Positions 8,925 through 16,723 of a DNA stretch of 64,000 nucleotides are shown here, one piece after another. Positions within the stretch are counted from its first letter, which is position 1, and every line of letters begins with the position of its first letter. The translations under genes and the position numbers were made by a program. The notes under the pieces are model-generated. The model had not been told where the DNA came from and searched no databases. It saw only the letters and a list, made by a program, of their open reading frames with translations. This DNA is from Sedimenticola_A sp040506425 (GTDB lineage Bacteria > Pseudomonadota > Gammaproteobacteria > Chromatiales > Chromatiaceae), in the NCBI GenBank assembly GCA_965224515.1, contig OZ245051.1:1736001-1800000 (forward strand). Direction: 5' to 3'.

Positions 8925-9488
8925 ATGAGAGTTGGTGCTGCTGTGGTGCTTTGCATTTTGTTGATCTTTTCTTCCGCTTTGCCTGCGCGGGAGGTGGCCG
9001 GTATCGATGTTGCAGAGAGTGCGAGGGTCGGGGATGTTGCCCTTGATCTCAACGGGGCAGGGGTGCGCTGGAAGTTTTTCTTCAAGATATATGTCGGGGC
9101 TCTTTACCTGTCGGGCAAGGCGGATAACCCGGAGGCTGTCTATGCCCAGGTCGGGCCCAAGCGTATCGATATGCATATTCTCTACGATGAGATCAGCCGT
9201 GATGATCTGGTCGAGGCCTGGAATGATGGATTTGAAGGTAATCTGAATTCAGGCGAACTCGCCGCCTTGAAATCACGTATCGCTGATTTCAACCGCAGCT
9301 TTTCCGATGTGAAGGCCGGTGATCAGATACGCCTGGAGATGGCCCCCGCAACCGGTACATCGGTCTGGATCAGGGGCGAGCAGAAGGCCACCATTCCCGG
9401 CGATGACTTTGCCCTGGCGCTGTTGAAGATATGGCTTGGGAATTCCCCCGCAGACAATGGCCTGAAGTCGGCCATGCTGGGGGGATAG
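8925..9488 (+). CDS. Chalcone isomerase-like exported protein
   Basis: A 187-residue protein with an N-terminal signal sequence (MRVGAAVVLCILLIFSSALPA) and a Chalcone_3-type domain. The domain markers are RVGDVALDLNGAGVRWKFFFKIYVGALYL, then ILYDEISRDDLVEAWNDGF, and WIRGEQKATIPGDDFALALLKIWLG near the C-terminus. The frame is open from a TTG at 8907, but AGGAGG at 8912-8917 sits 7 nt before ATG 8925 and only 1 nt before ATG 8919, so 8925 is chosen. Bacterial members are periplasmic and their function is unclear; flavonoid chemistry is not implied. Confidence 0.85.
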   Translation: MRVGAAVVLCILLIFSSALPAREVAGIDVAESARVGDVALDLNGAGVRWKFFFKIYVGALYLSGKADNPEAVYAQVGPKRIDMHILYDEISRDDLVEAWNDGFEGNLNSGELAALKSRIADFNRSFSDVKAGDQIRLEMAPATGTSVWIRGEQKATIPGDDFALALLKIWLGNSPADNGLKSAMLGG

Positions 9489-9492
9489 CAGC

Positions 9493-10821
9493 CTAAAGCG
9501 GTTTGATGAATACCTTGGAGTTGCGCTGGTAGTTGTAGAGGCCGCGCTTTTTCAAAGGCAGTGACTTGACCTGGGAGGGGGCGAAGCCGCGCTCCCTGAA
9601 CCAGTGGGCCGCCTCGGTGGTCAGCACGAAAAGTTTCTCGATCTGCCGGCTGCGGGCCTCGTGCTCCATGTGCTCAAGCAGGGTGTCGCCCCGGCCTCCC
9701 CGGCGGTAGTCCGGGTGCACAGTGATACAGGCCAGTTCAGCCATCTTCTCCTTGGGATAGCAGAAGAGAGCGGCGCAGCCGATGATCATGCCGTCCAGTT
9801 CGACCACGGTGAAGTGCTCTATCTCGGTTTCCAGAAGTTCCCGGGATCTGCGCACCAGTGAGCCTTGCTCCTCCTGGGGGGCAATGAGTTCGATAATACC
9901 GCCCACATCATCAATGGTTGCCGTGCGGATCTCCTCGTAGGGCTCGGCGCTCAGCATGGTGCCTGCACCTCTGCGGGTGAACAGCTCCTTAAGCAGCACG
10001 CCGTCGGTTTTTCGGCCCAGCAGGTGGATACGCTTTACCCCCCTGCGGCACGCATCGGCAGCGTTACGCAACTGCTGGGAGAAATCCTCCGACAGGGTTT
10101 TGCGGCGTTTCAGAATGGCATCCACTTCTTTGGGTACGACGTTGGTGGTGAGCTGTCCGCGGGAGTTGGTCAGCCCTTTCCCCTCGGTCAGGTAGATCAG
10201 TTTGTCCGCGTTGATGGCGATGGCGATGGAGCTGGCCACGTCCGCCGCGCTGAGGTTGAACACCTCGCCGGTGGGTGAGTAGCCCAGTGGTGGAATCAGG
10301 GCGATGGCGTCCGACTCCACCAGCCTGCCGATGGCATTGGCGTCTACCCGCCTCACCTGGCCGGTGTGGCAGTAGTCGACCCCTTCGCGCACGCCGATTG
10401 GTTTGGCGGTGACGAAATTTCCCGAGGCCACCCGGACCTTGGCGCCGGCCATGGGTGAGTTGGAAAGTCCCATGGAGAGCAGGGCCTCGATCTCCACCCG
10501 CACGGCACCCGCGGCTTCCTTGACGCATCTCAGCGCCTCGTCGTCGGTAACACGCAGGCCGTTGATGTACTGCATCTTCGCGTCACGCAGTTTCAGTCGC
10601 TCTTCGATCTGGGGTCTTGCGCCCGGCACCAGTACCAGGCGTATGCCCAGTGCGCGCAGCAGTGCTATGTCATGTATCAGGTTTGCAAAGCCGCTCTCGG
10701 CCACCGCCTCGCCACCAAAGGCGATAACGAAGGTCTTGCCTCTGTGGGCGTGGATGTAGGGCGAAGAGCCCCGAAACCACTCCACAAACGGATCGCTTTT
10801 TTTGTTGGTTGTTTTAGCCAC
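9493..10821 (-). CDS. argA: Amino-acid N-acetyltransferase (N-acetylglutamate synthase)
   Basis: A 442-residue protein catalysing acetyl transfer from acetyl-CoA to glutamate, the first step of arginine synthesis. The N-terminal amino acid kinase-like domain (FVIAFGGEAVAESGFANLIHDIALL, VLVPGARPQIEERL) is followed from about residue 290 by a GNAT domain with ELACITVHPDYRRGGRGDTLLEHME, the acetyl-CoA-binding R/QxxGxG/A region. Length and architecture match classical ArgA. The start is GTG, with GGGGA about 8 nt upstream. argE lies close by at 11358, with a lipoprotein gene on the other strand between them. Confidence 0.95.
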   Translation of the reverse strand: MAKTTNKKSDPFVEWFRGSSPYIHAHRGKTFVIAFGGEAVAESGFANLIHDIALLRALGIRLVLVPGARPQIEERLKLRDAKMQYINGLRVTDDEALRCVKEAAGAVRVEIEALLSMGLSNSPMAGAKVRVASGNFVTAKPIGVREGVDYCHTGQVRRVDANAIGRLVESDAIALIPPLGYSPTGEVFNLSAADVASSIAIAINADKLIYLTEGKGLTNSRGQLTTNVVPKEVDAILKRRKTLSEDFSQQLRNAADACRRGVKRIHLLGRKTDGVLLKELFTRRGAGTMLSAEPYEEIRTATIDDVGGIIELIAPQEEQGSLVRRSRELLETEIEHFTVVELDGMIIGCAALFCYPKEKMAELACITVHPDYRRGGRGDTLLEHMEHEARSRQIEKLFVLTTEAAHWFRERGFAPSQVKSLPLKKRGLYNYQRNSKVFIKPL

Positions 10822-10884
10822 TTGGTTGTTCCCCGATTCAATACAGTCTAATTTAACCGTGAAAAGGGTATATGGCTACGTTTT

Positions 10885-11346
10885 ATGACTATTTTCCGAT
10901 GTAACAACCAGGTGGTGCAGAGGCTTGCCATCCTTCTTTTGCCGGTCATGTTTTTGCTTGTCGGGTGTGATGATCGGCAGCTTGTGACCGTGAAGCTGGG
11001 AGAGTTCACTGTCAACGTCGAGGTGGCGGCAGATCCAGGTGAACGGAGTGTTGGTCTGATGAACAGGCGTCACCTGGAGCCGGACAGGGGGATGCTGTTT
11101 GTCTTTCCACGGCAGGAGACTCAGAAGATCTGGATGCGCAATACACTGATACCCCTGGATGTTGGGTTCTTTGACCGCCAGGGGGTGCTGCTCAACTACA
11201 CCGGCATGGAACCCCTTAATGATACGCTGCACTACTCCGTGGCACCTGCCATATACGCCCTTGAGATGAACCGTGGGTGGTATGAACGCAATAAGATCAA
11301 GCCGGGGATGAAACTGGTATTGCCCGGTCCCATTCAGGGCATCTGA
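10885..11346 (+). CDS. DUF192 family lipoprotein
   Basis: A 153-residue protein with a lipoprotein signal: hydrophobic residues 14-27 ending in the lipobox LLVGC (Cys28). The mature part is a DUF192 domain: VNVEVAADPGERSVGLMNR, GMLFVFP, KIWMRNTLIPLDVGFFD, and the C-terminal LEMNRGWYERNKIKPGMKL. The family is usually small, exported or membrane-anchored, and of unknown function. It sits between divergent argA and convergent argE, and its promoter region overlaps that of argA. Confidence 0.85.
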   Translation: MTIFRCNNQVVQRLAILLLPVMFLLVGCDDRQLVTVKLGEFTVNVEVAADPGERSVGLMNRRHLEPDRGMLFVFPRQETQKIWMRNTLIPLDVGFFDRQGVLLNYTGMEPLNDTLHYSVAPAIYALEMNRGWYERNKIKPGMKLVLPGPIQGI

Positions 11347-11357
11347 CCCGGTTGGCG

Positions 11358-12503
11358 TTAAAGGCAGAACCGTTTGATCAGGTTGCGCAGAATCTCCACC
11401 ATGGGTTCGATCCGCTCCAGTCCGAGATACTCGTCGGGCTGGTGAGCCTGGTCGATGTCGCCGGGACCAAGCACGATGGTCTCCATGCCGAGTTGCTGCA
11501 GGTAGGGTGCCTCGGTGCCGAAGGCCACCGCTTCTGCGCTGTAGCCGGTGAGTAGTTCGCCGGCCTTGACGATCTCGGTGGAGGAGGGGGTCTCCATGGG
11601 CGGTATGCCGCCGAAGGGGGATTCCATCTCCAGCTTCAGTCCGCTGTTCTCCATCAGTTGGGAGAGTCTCGCTTTCAACTCGCCACGAAGCTGTCTGACA
11701 TCCATCCCCGGCAGCGGACGCAGATCGATCTGCAGTTCACACTCGGCGCAGATGCGGTTGGGGTTGTCGCCGCCGTGGATATGACCCAGGTTGAGGGTGG
11801 GTACCTCCACCTCGAACAGCGGGTTGCGGTAACGCTGCTGCAACTCATCACGCCAGGCGAGGATTTCACCGATCACCTTGTGCATCCCCTCAAGGGCATT
11901 CACACCAAGGGCCGGGTTACTGGAGTGGCCTGAGCGGCCAACCAGGCGGATGGTCTCCATGCTGATGCCCTTGTGCATGCGAATGGGGCGAAGCCCGGTG
12001 GGTTCACCGATAACCGCGTGGCGGCCGAGCCGACGGTTGGTCTCCACCAGGGCCTGTGCGCCGCACATGGTGCTCTCTTCGTCGGCGGTGGCGATGAAGA
12101 CAAGGGGGTGCTTCAGCTTTGCAAGGTCCAGCTCCCTGGCCGCCTCGATGGCCAGGGCGAAGAACGCTTTCATGTCCGAGGTGCCAAGGCCGTAGAGCCG
12201 GTTCTCCTGCTCGGTCAGGGTGAAGGGGTTGAAGCGCCAGCGGTTGTCGTCATAGGGGACGGTGTCGGTATGCCCCGAGAGTACCAGTCCGTCAGGTCCG
12301 CTGCCCGCACTTGCCACCAGGTTGAACTTGTCGTCAAAACCCGGAACAGGAAGTGTCTCCACCTTGAAGCCAAGCTCATCGAGCCAGTCGAAGAGGTGAC
12401 CGATGACAGCCTTGTTGCTCTGGTCCCAGTGGGGGTTGATGCTGCTTACCGAGGGGGCGGCGATCAGCTGTCGTATCATGTGGATAAGCGGGGGCACAGC
12501 CAT
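11358..12503 (-). CDS. argE: Acetylornithine deacetylase
   Basis: A 381-residue M20-family metallohydrolase that releases acetate from N-acetylornithine in arginine synthesis. Metal-site motifs are present: LSGHTDTVPYDDNRW (His and Asp ligands), ATADEESTMCGAQ (catalytic Glu pair), and the later EAPYLQQLGMETIVLGPGDIDQAHQPDEY with the terminal His. The dimerisation insert begins at RLVGRSGHSSNP. The gene ends 11 nt from the convergent DUF192 gene. Proximity to argA supports ArgE over other M20 peptidases. Confidence 0.93.
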   Translation of the reverse strand: MAVPPLIHMIRQLIAAPSVSSINPHWDQSNKAVIGHLFDWLDELGFKVETLPVPGFDDKFNLVASAGSGPDGLVLSGHTDTVPYDDNRWRFNPFTLTEQENRLYGLGTSDMKAFFALAIEAARELDLAKLKHPLVFIATADEESTMCGAQALVETNRRLGRHAVIGEPTGLRPIRMHKGISMETIRLVGRSGHSSNPALGVNALEGMHKVIGEILAWRDELQQRYRNPLFEVEVPTLNLGHIHGGDNPNRICAECELQIDLRPLPGMDVRQLRGELKARLSQLMENSGLKLEMESPFGGIPPMETPSSTEIVKAGELLTGYSAEAVAFGTEAPYLQQLGMETIVLGPGDIDQAHQPDEYLGLERIEPMVEILRNLIKRFCL

Positions 12504-12541
12504 GGTATGAGTGTTTTTCCGTGTCGGGTAAAGGTCGGGCG

Positions 12542-13126
12542 TCAGGCGTAGCGGGCGAGGTTTTCAAGCCAGCGGTTGATCTCTTTTATGCTGCGCTCGA
12601 TGAACCCCGGGTCCTGGTAGACCTGTGCCATGACGATGGTTCCCTGGCCCCGTGCCAGCAGCTGCAGGGAGAGCTCACGGGCCTCTTCCGGGTAGCCCAT
12701 GGCGACAAACTGCTGAGACAGCCACTGCTGAAACAGGTCGAACAGTTTTTTCGATTCTGTCTTCAGCTCGGGTTGATCCTTGGCCAGCTCAATGTTGAGC
12801 GACCCCATGGGGCAGCCCGAACGCAGCAGGCTGGGGGTGCTGTCGTACATGATCTGAACGAAGCGTTCCAGCCGGTCTAGGGGCTCTTTGATATTGGTTT
12901 CCCAATCCGCGAGCATGATCGAAATGGTCTTCATGCGGTGCTGGATCACAGCCTTGAGCATCTCGTCCTTGGTTTTGAAGTAGTAGTAGATGTTACCCCG
13001 TGGCACATCCGCCTCTTCCACCACGTCGGTGAACGAGGTGCGGTTGTAGCCCTTTCTGTAGAAGAGCTGATTGGCGGCGTCCACAATGCGCTGCTGGGTC
13101 TTTTCGCTTTTACTCGGCATGCTCAT
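12542..13126 (-). CDS. TetR/AcrR family transcriptional regulator
   Basis: A 194-residue regulator. The N-terminal TetR helix-turn-helix is clear: RIVDAANQLFYRKGYNRTSFTDVVEEADVPRGNIYYYFKTKDEML. The C-terminal ligand domain contains LLRSGCPMGSLNIELAKDQPEL, a pattern seen in a TetR subgroup with a conserved Gly-Cys-Pro segment. The frame extends upstream to a TTG at 13162, but ATG 13126 (or 13120) is a more usual start; neither has a strong ribosome-binding site. It precedes argE by about 40 bases on the same strand. Target genes unknown. Confidence 0.85.
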   Translation of the reverse strand: MSMPSKSEKTQQRIVDAANQLFYRKGYNRTSFTDVVEEADVPRGNIYYYFKTKDEMLKAVIQHRMKTISIMLADWETNIKEPLDRLERFVQIMYDSTPSLLRSGCPMGSLNIELAKDQPELKTESKKLFDLFQQWLSQQFVAMGYPEEARELSLQLLARGQGTIVMAQVYQDPGFIERSIKEINRWLENLARYA

Positions 13127-13297
13127 GTCCGGCTGGTGCGGGAAGCTTGGATTATAGTCCAAAAAAGTTGCCGGTCGCCGCTAAATCTTTCGCTGTGCCG
13201 GGGGGATGACTGCTGCTGATTTCAGCAGGTGCCTGGAACGGGCAAATCGTGGATAATCCCAGGTTCTGTCTGAATTGAGTATTTTTTGGAGATCAAC

Positions 13298-15151
13298 ATG
13301 CCAGAGTATCGTTCCCGTACCACCACCCATGGACGCAACATGGCAGGCGCCAGGGCGCTGTGGCGTGCAACCGGTATGAAAAACGGGGATTTCGACAAGC
13401 CGATCATCGCTGTCGTGAACTCTTTCACCCAGTTTGTACCCGGCCATGTCCATCTCAAGGATATGGGGCAGCTGGTGGCCCGCGAGATTGAAGCGGCCGG
13501 CGGTGTTGCCAAGGAGTTCAACACCATTGCCGTGGACGACGGTATCGCCATGGGACACGGGGGCATGCTCTACTCCCTGCCCTCCCGCGATATCATCGCC
13601 GATTCGGTGGAGTACATGGTGAATGCCCACTGTGCCGATGCCATGGTCTGCATCTCCAACTGCGACAAGATCACCCCGGGAATGCTGATGGCGGCCATGA
13701 GGCTCAATATCCCCGCGGTCTTTGTCTCCGGTGGTCCCATGGAGGCGGGCAAGACCAGGCTGGCCGACAAGGGTGAGGTGAAGCTCGACCTGGTGGATGC
13801 CATGATATCCGCCGCGGATCCCAACGAAAGTGACGAGAATGTGGAGCAGATCGAACGCTCTGCCTGTCCCACCTGCGGCTCCTGCTCCGGTATGTTCACC
13901 GCGAACTCCATGAACTGTCTTACGGAAGCGTTGGGGCTCAGCCTGCCGGGCAACGGCTCGCTGCTGGCCACCCATGCAGACCGGCGTGACCTGTTCCTCG
14001 AGGCGGGCCGGCTCTCTGTAGATCTGGCGAAGCGCTACTATGAGCAGGACGACGCCTCGGTGTTGCCTCGAAGCGTGGCCTCTTTCGAGGCGTTTGAGAA
14101 TGCCATGTCCCTGGATATCGCCATGGGGGGGTCGACCAATACCGTGCTCCACCTGCTTGCGGCGGCACACGAGGCGGGCGTGGATTTCACCATGGCCGAT
14201 ATCGACCGTCTTTCCCGCAAGGTGCCAAACCTGAGCAAGGTGGCTCCCTCGACCCAGCTCTACCACATGGAGGATGTGCATCGCGCAGGTGGCGTGATCG
14301 GCATTCTGGGCGAACTGGAGAGGGGCGGATTGATTCACCGTGACTCGGGTACCGTCCACAGCGGCACCATTGGCGAGGCGATCGAGAAGTGGGATATCAC
14401 CCGTACAAAGGAAGATCGTGCCCTGACCCGTTTTCTTGCAGGTCCGGCGGGTGTACCAAGCCAGGAGGCGTTCAGCCAGGATTGTCGCTGGCCTGATCTC
14501 GACCTGGACCGTGAAGGGGGCTGCATCCGCAACATGGAACACGCCTACAGCAAGGACGGTGGATTGGCCGTGCTTTATGGCAACCTGGCGGAGCTGGGCT
14601 GTATCGTCAAGACAGCCGGTGTGGATGAGTCGATTCTCAAGTTCAGTGGTCCGGCCAGGATATTCGAGAGCCAGGATGCCGCGGTTGAAGCGATTCTGGG
14701 GGACCAGGTCAATGCCGGTGATGTGGTTCTGATCCGCTATGAGGGGCCCAAGGGCGGCCCTGGCATGCAGGAGATGCTCTATCCCACCACCTATCTGAAA
14801 TCCAAGGGGCTGGGCAAGGCCTGTGCACTGATTACCGACGGTCGTTTTTCAGGCGGTACGTCAGGTCTCTCAATCGGCCACTGTTCTCCGGAAGCGGCAG
14901 AGGGTGGCACCATCGGCCTGGTGCAGGAGGGGGATATCATAGAGATCGATATCCCCAACCGCGGCATCAACCTGGCCGTGGGGGACGATGAGCTCGCCTC
15001 CCGTCGTGAGGCGATGGAAGCTAAAGGGCAGGGGGCATGGCTGCCGGAAAATCGCGACCGTGTTGTTTCAAAAGCCCTGCAGGCCTATGCCGCCATGACC
15101 ACCAGTGCCGCCCGCGGTGCAGTGAGGGATGTCTCCCAGATCAAGCGGTGA
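13298..15151 (+). CDS. ilvD: Dihydroxy-acid dehydratase
   Basis: A 617-residue iron-sulfur dehydratase of the branched-chain amino acid pathway. The N-terminus MPEYRSRTTTHGRNMAGARA matches E. coli IlvD almost residue for residue. The cluster cysteines lie in CISNCDKITPGM and CPTCGSCSGMFTANSMNCL. Later signatures include GGSTNTVLHLLA and ITDGRFSGGTSGLSIGH near the C-terminus. GGAG at 13288-13291 sits 6-7 nt before ATG 13298; the in-frame TTG at 13286 is rejected. No other ilv genes are nearby. Confidence 0.97.
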   Translation: MPEYRSRTTTHGRNMAGARALWRATGMKNGDFDKPIIAVVNSFTQFVPGHVHLKDMGQLVAREIEAAGGVAKEFNTIAVDDGIAMGHGGMLYSLPSRDIIADSVEYMVNAHCADAMVCISNCDKITPGMLMAAMRLNIPAVFVSGGPMEAGKTRLADKGEVKLDLVDAMISAADPNESDENVEQIERSACPTCGSCSGMFTANSMNCLTEALGLSLPGNGSLLATHADRRDLFLEAGRLSVDLAKRYYEQDDASVLPRSVASFEAFENAMSLDIAMGGSTNTVLHLLAAAHEAGVDFTMADIDRLSRKVPNLSKVAPSTQLYHMEDVHRAGGVIGILGELERGGLIHRDSGTVHSGTIGEAIEKWDITRTKEDRALTRFLAGPAGVPSQEAFSQDCRWPDLDLDREGGCIRNMEHAYSKDGGLAVLYGNLAELGCIVKTAGVDESILKFSGPARIFESQDAAVEAILGDQVNAGDVVLIRYEGPKGGPGMQEMLYPTTYLKSKGLGKACALITDGRFSGGTSGLSIGHCSPEAAEGGTIGLVQEGDIIEIDIPNRGINLAVGDDELASRREAMEAKGQGAWLPENRDRVVSKALQAYAAMTTSAARGAVRDVSQIKR

Positions 15152-15163
15152 CAGGCATAGTAT

Positions 15164-15500
15164 CTGTAGGTCGGCCTTCAGGCCGACATGTCGGGCTGAA
15201 GCCCGACCTACTAACGTTGGATTGGGGCTGATGGTAAGTTTCAATACTTAAATAAGGCAGAGCCAATGAAAAAGGGGCCCTTGGGCCCCTTTTCGTTTGT
15301 ATTACAGAAAGGGGTAATAGGAGTAATGGAGGGTTACGCTATCGCTAACCCACCCGACACTTGAATATGCCTATTATTGTCTGTAGGTCGGCCTTCAGGC
15401 CGACATGTCGGGCTGAAGCCCGACCTACAAGCGTTAGATTGGGGCCGACGGTAAGTTTCAATACTTAAATAAGGCAGAGCCAATGAAAAAGGGGCCAATG
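15164..15500. repeat. Duplicated ~120-bp intergenic cassette with palindromes
   Basis: A cassette of GTAGGTCGGCCTTCAGGCCG...CCGACCTAC (15166-15211), then GTTGGATTGGGGCTGATGG, then CAATACTTAAATAAGGCAGA and an AATGAAAAAGGGGCC hairpin recurs from 15383. The two copies differ at a few bases. Between them lies one GGGTTACGCTATCGCTAACC palindrome (about 15334-15354), the same module as in the 2731-3350 tandem. The duplication has copied a terminator along with the palindrome. Confidence 0.75.
15269..15297 (+). terminator. Rho-independent terminator (first copy) downstream of ilvD
   Basis: A hairpin AAAGGGGCCC-TT-GGGCCCCTTTT followed by CGTTTGT. The stem is GC-rich with flanking A and T tracts, so it could act in either direction. 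It lies about 120 bases after the ilvD stop. Confidence 0.7.
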
Positions 15501-15513
15501 GCCCCTTTTTTTG
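15486..15513. terminator. Bidirectional terminator (second copy)
   Basis: AAAAAGGGGCCAATGGCCCC followed by seven T residues. The A tract on one side and T tract on the other make it usable for ilvD read-through and for the convergent SH3-domain gene, which ends 19 bases away. Confidence 0.75.
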
Positions 15514-15531
15514 TCTGTCTGCCCGGGGGGA

Positions 15532-16200
15532 CTAGAGTGAACCCCAGGAGCTCTTGCGCCGGTTTACTCTCAGCTTGGGCAAAATCAGGCCCAGCAGAAT
15601 GCCGCCGCAGATCACGCCGGCACCGATCAGGAACCAGCGTTGTTGGCTGTTGTTCTTCAGCTCCCGGTTCTCCTGCTTCAGTTCTTCGGTCTGGTGGGTG
15701 AGTTCTACTACCTGTTTGCGCAGATCTGTACGCTCGTTGGAGATGCGTACCGCGTTGGACGCGGTGCGCTGGAGATTTCTCAGCTCCTGTTCGATCTCCT
15801 GCTTCTGCTGCTGAAGCGCCTGGTGCTCAGAGCTCAGCTTCTCGTGCTCGTTCTGCAGACTGGCCAGTTTGGTGGTCAGGCGTCCGGGTTCCTGTTGAAG
15901 CTCCTGGAGTTTTGCCTCGGCTGTCTGCAGCCTGTCCCGGGCGCTGGGTATCTTTATCAGCTGCCGTGTCAGTACAAAACCGGTGGTGCCGTCTTTTGCC
16001 CTGACTCTTGAGTAGCCGCTATCGGAGTTCGTCCCCAGAAGATCCACTCTATATCCACTTGGCAGCATGCGGATAATCTTGTGTGTTGAGCTCTCTCCTG
16101 AGCGCATGGTGATTTTAAACTGGTCCGTCACATACCGGCTTTCAGCGTAACTCGTTGAAAAACCAGCAATCAGCACCAACATGAGTGCAATTTTTTTCAC
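15532..16200 (-). CDS. SH3 domain and coiled-coil membrane protein, TIGR04211 type
   Basis: A 222-residue envelope protein. The signal peptide is about residues 1-19 (MKKIALMLVLIAGFSTSYA). A bacterial SH3 domain covers about residues 20-85 (YVTDQFKITMRSGESSTHKI, GYSRVRAKDGTTGFVLTRQL). A long coiled coil follows (about 90-185, heptads rich in Leu/Gln/Glu). One C-terminal membrane helix (WFLIGAGVICGGILLGLILP) precedes a basic tail. This order matches the YgiM/TIGR04211 family. It is likely anchored in the inner membrane with the SH3 domain in the periplasm; the ligand is unknown. Confidence 0.88.
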   Translation of the reverse strand: MKKIALMLVLIAGFSTSYAESRYVTDQFKITMRSGESSTHKIIRMLPSGYRVDLLGTNSDSGYSRVRAKDGTTGFVLTRQLIKIPSARDRLQTAEAKLQELQQEPGRLTTKLASLQNEHEKLSSEHQALQQQKQEIEQELRNLQRTASNAVRISNERTDLRKQVVELTHQTEELKQENRELKNNSQQRWFLIGAGVICGGILLGLILPKLRVNRRKSSWGSL

Positions 16201-16507
16201 ATCTACCTCGTGGATTCAGGGTGTCGACTTCAGATGGGACTATTGTTTCAGAAACAGGCGTCTGCTGTCCAAGATTGGCGCAAACCCGTGTTTTGAACTG
16301 TGATCTCTTCGCCGGTTATGCACATCGCTGTGTTGATGCTTACATGAACAGCCGGTTTGTTGTCAACAGGGGTGTGTTGCATTTCCGTGTTAATTGTAAC
16401 TTCCTGTATTCTATAGCAAAAAATATATTGTTCAAGTTTGAGCCAAATTAACATGAATCCGCGTCATTGAAGGGTTTTCAGTCTATGGGGAATCTTTTTG
16501 CACAGAG

Positions 16508-16530
16508 TTATCCACAGCTTCTGTGAATAA
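16508..16530. promoter_or_regulatory. Pair of inverted DnaA-box-like sequences
   Basis: TTATCCACAG-CTT-CTGTGAATAA is an imperfect palindrome. Its left arm is an exact DnaA consensus box (TTATCCACA) and its right arm, read on the other strand, is the near-consensus TTATTCACA. It lies about 190 bases upstream of typA in an AT-rich stretch (16380-16720). No dnaA, dnaN, gidA or parAB gene is near, so an origin is not claimed. Confidence 0.5.
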
Positions 16531-16687
16531 CTATTGAATCGCTTTAGCGACAATGTGATGCGCATTTTGTTGCAATTAAAATGTGATGAACATCACCTAA
16601 CCTATGGATTAGTAAGCGATTGAAGAAAAATATCCAAATTAATTCAGACTGTAATGAATGAATCAGGGTTTATTTATATTAATCAGT

Positions 16688-16693
16688 TATAAT
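16688..16693 (+). promoter_or_regulatory. Probable typA promoter -10 element
   Basis: A perfect TATAAT at 16688-16693 lies 31 nt before the chosen typA GTG start, leaving a short leader. No equally good -35 is seen at 17 nt spacing. The position argues against the longer typA reading frame, which would start upstream of the promoter. Confidence 0.55.
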
Positions 16694-16723
16694 GCTCGGC
16701 TTTTTAAATCTGCAGGAAATACC

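Noticed and set aside
13181..14542. A 453-codon minus-strand frame across ilvD
   Set aside because: Shadow of a highly conserved gene; His/Gly/Arg-rich composition and no recognisable domain.
16380..16720. Replication origin
   Set aside because: Only two DnaA-like boxes, with no dnaA, dnaN, gyrB, gidA or parAB genes near.
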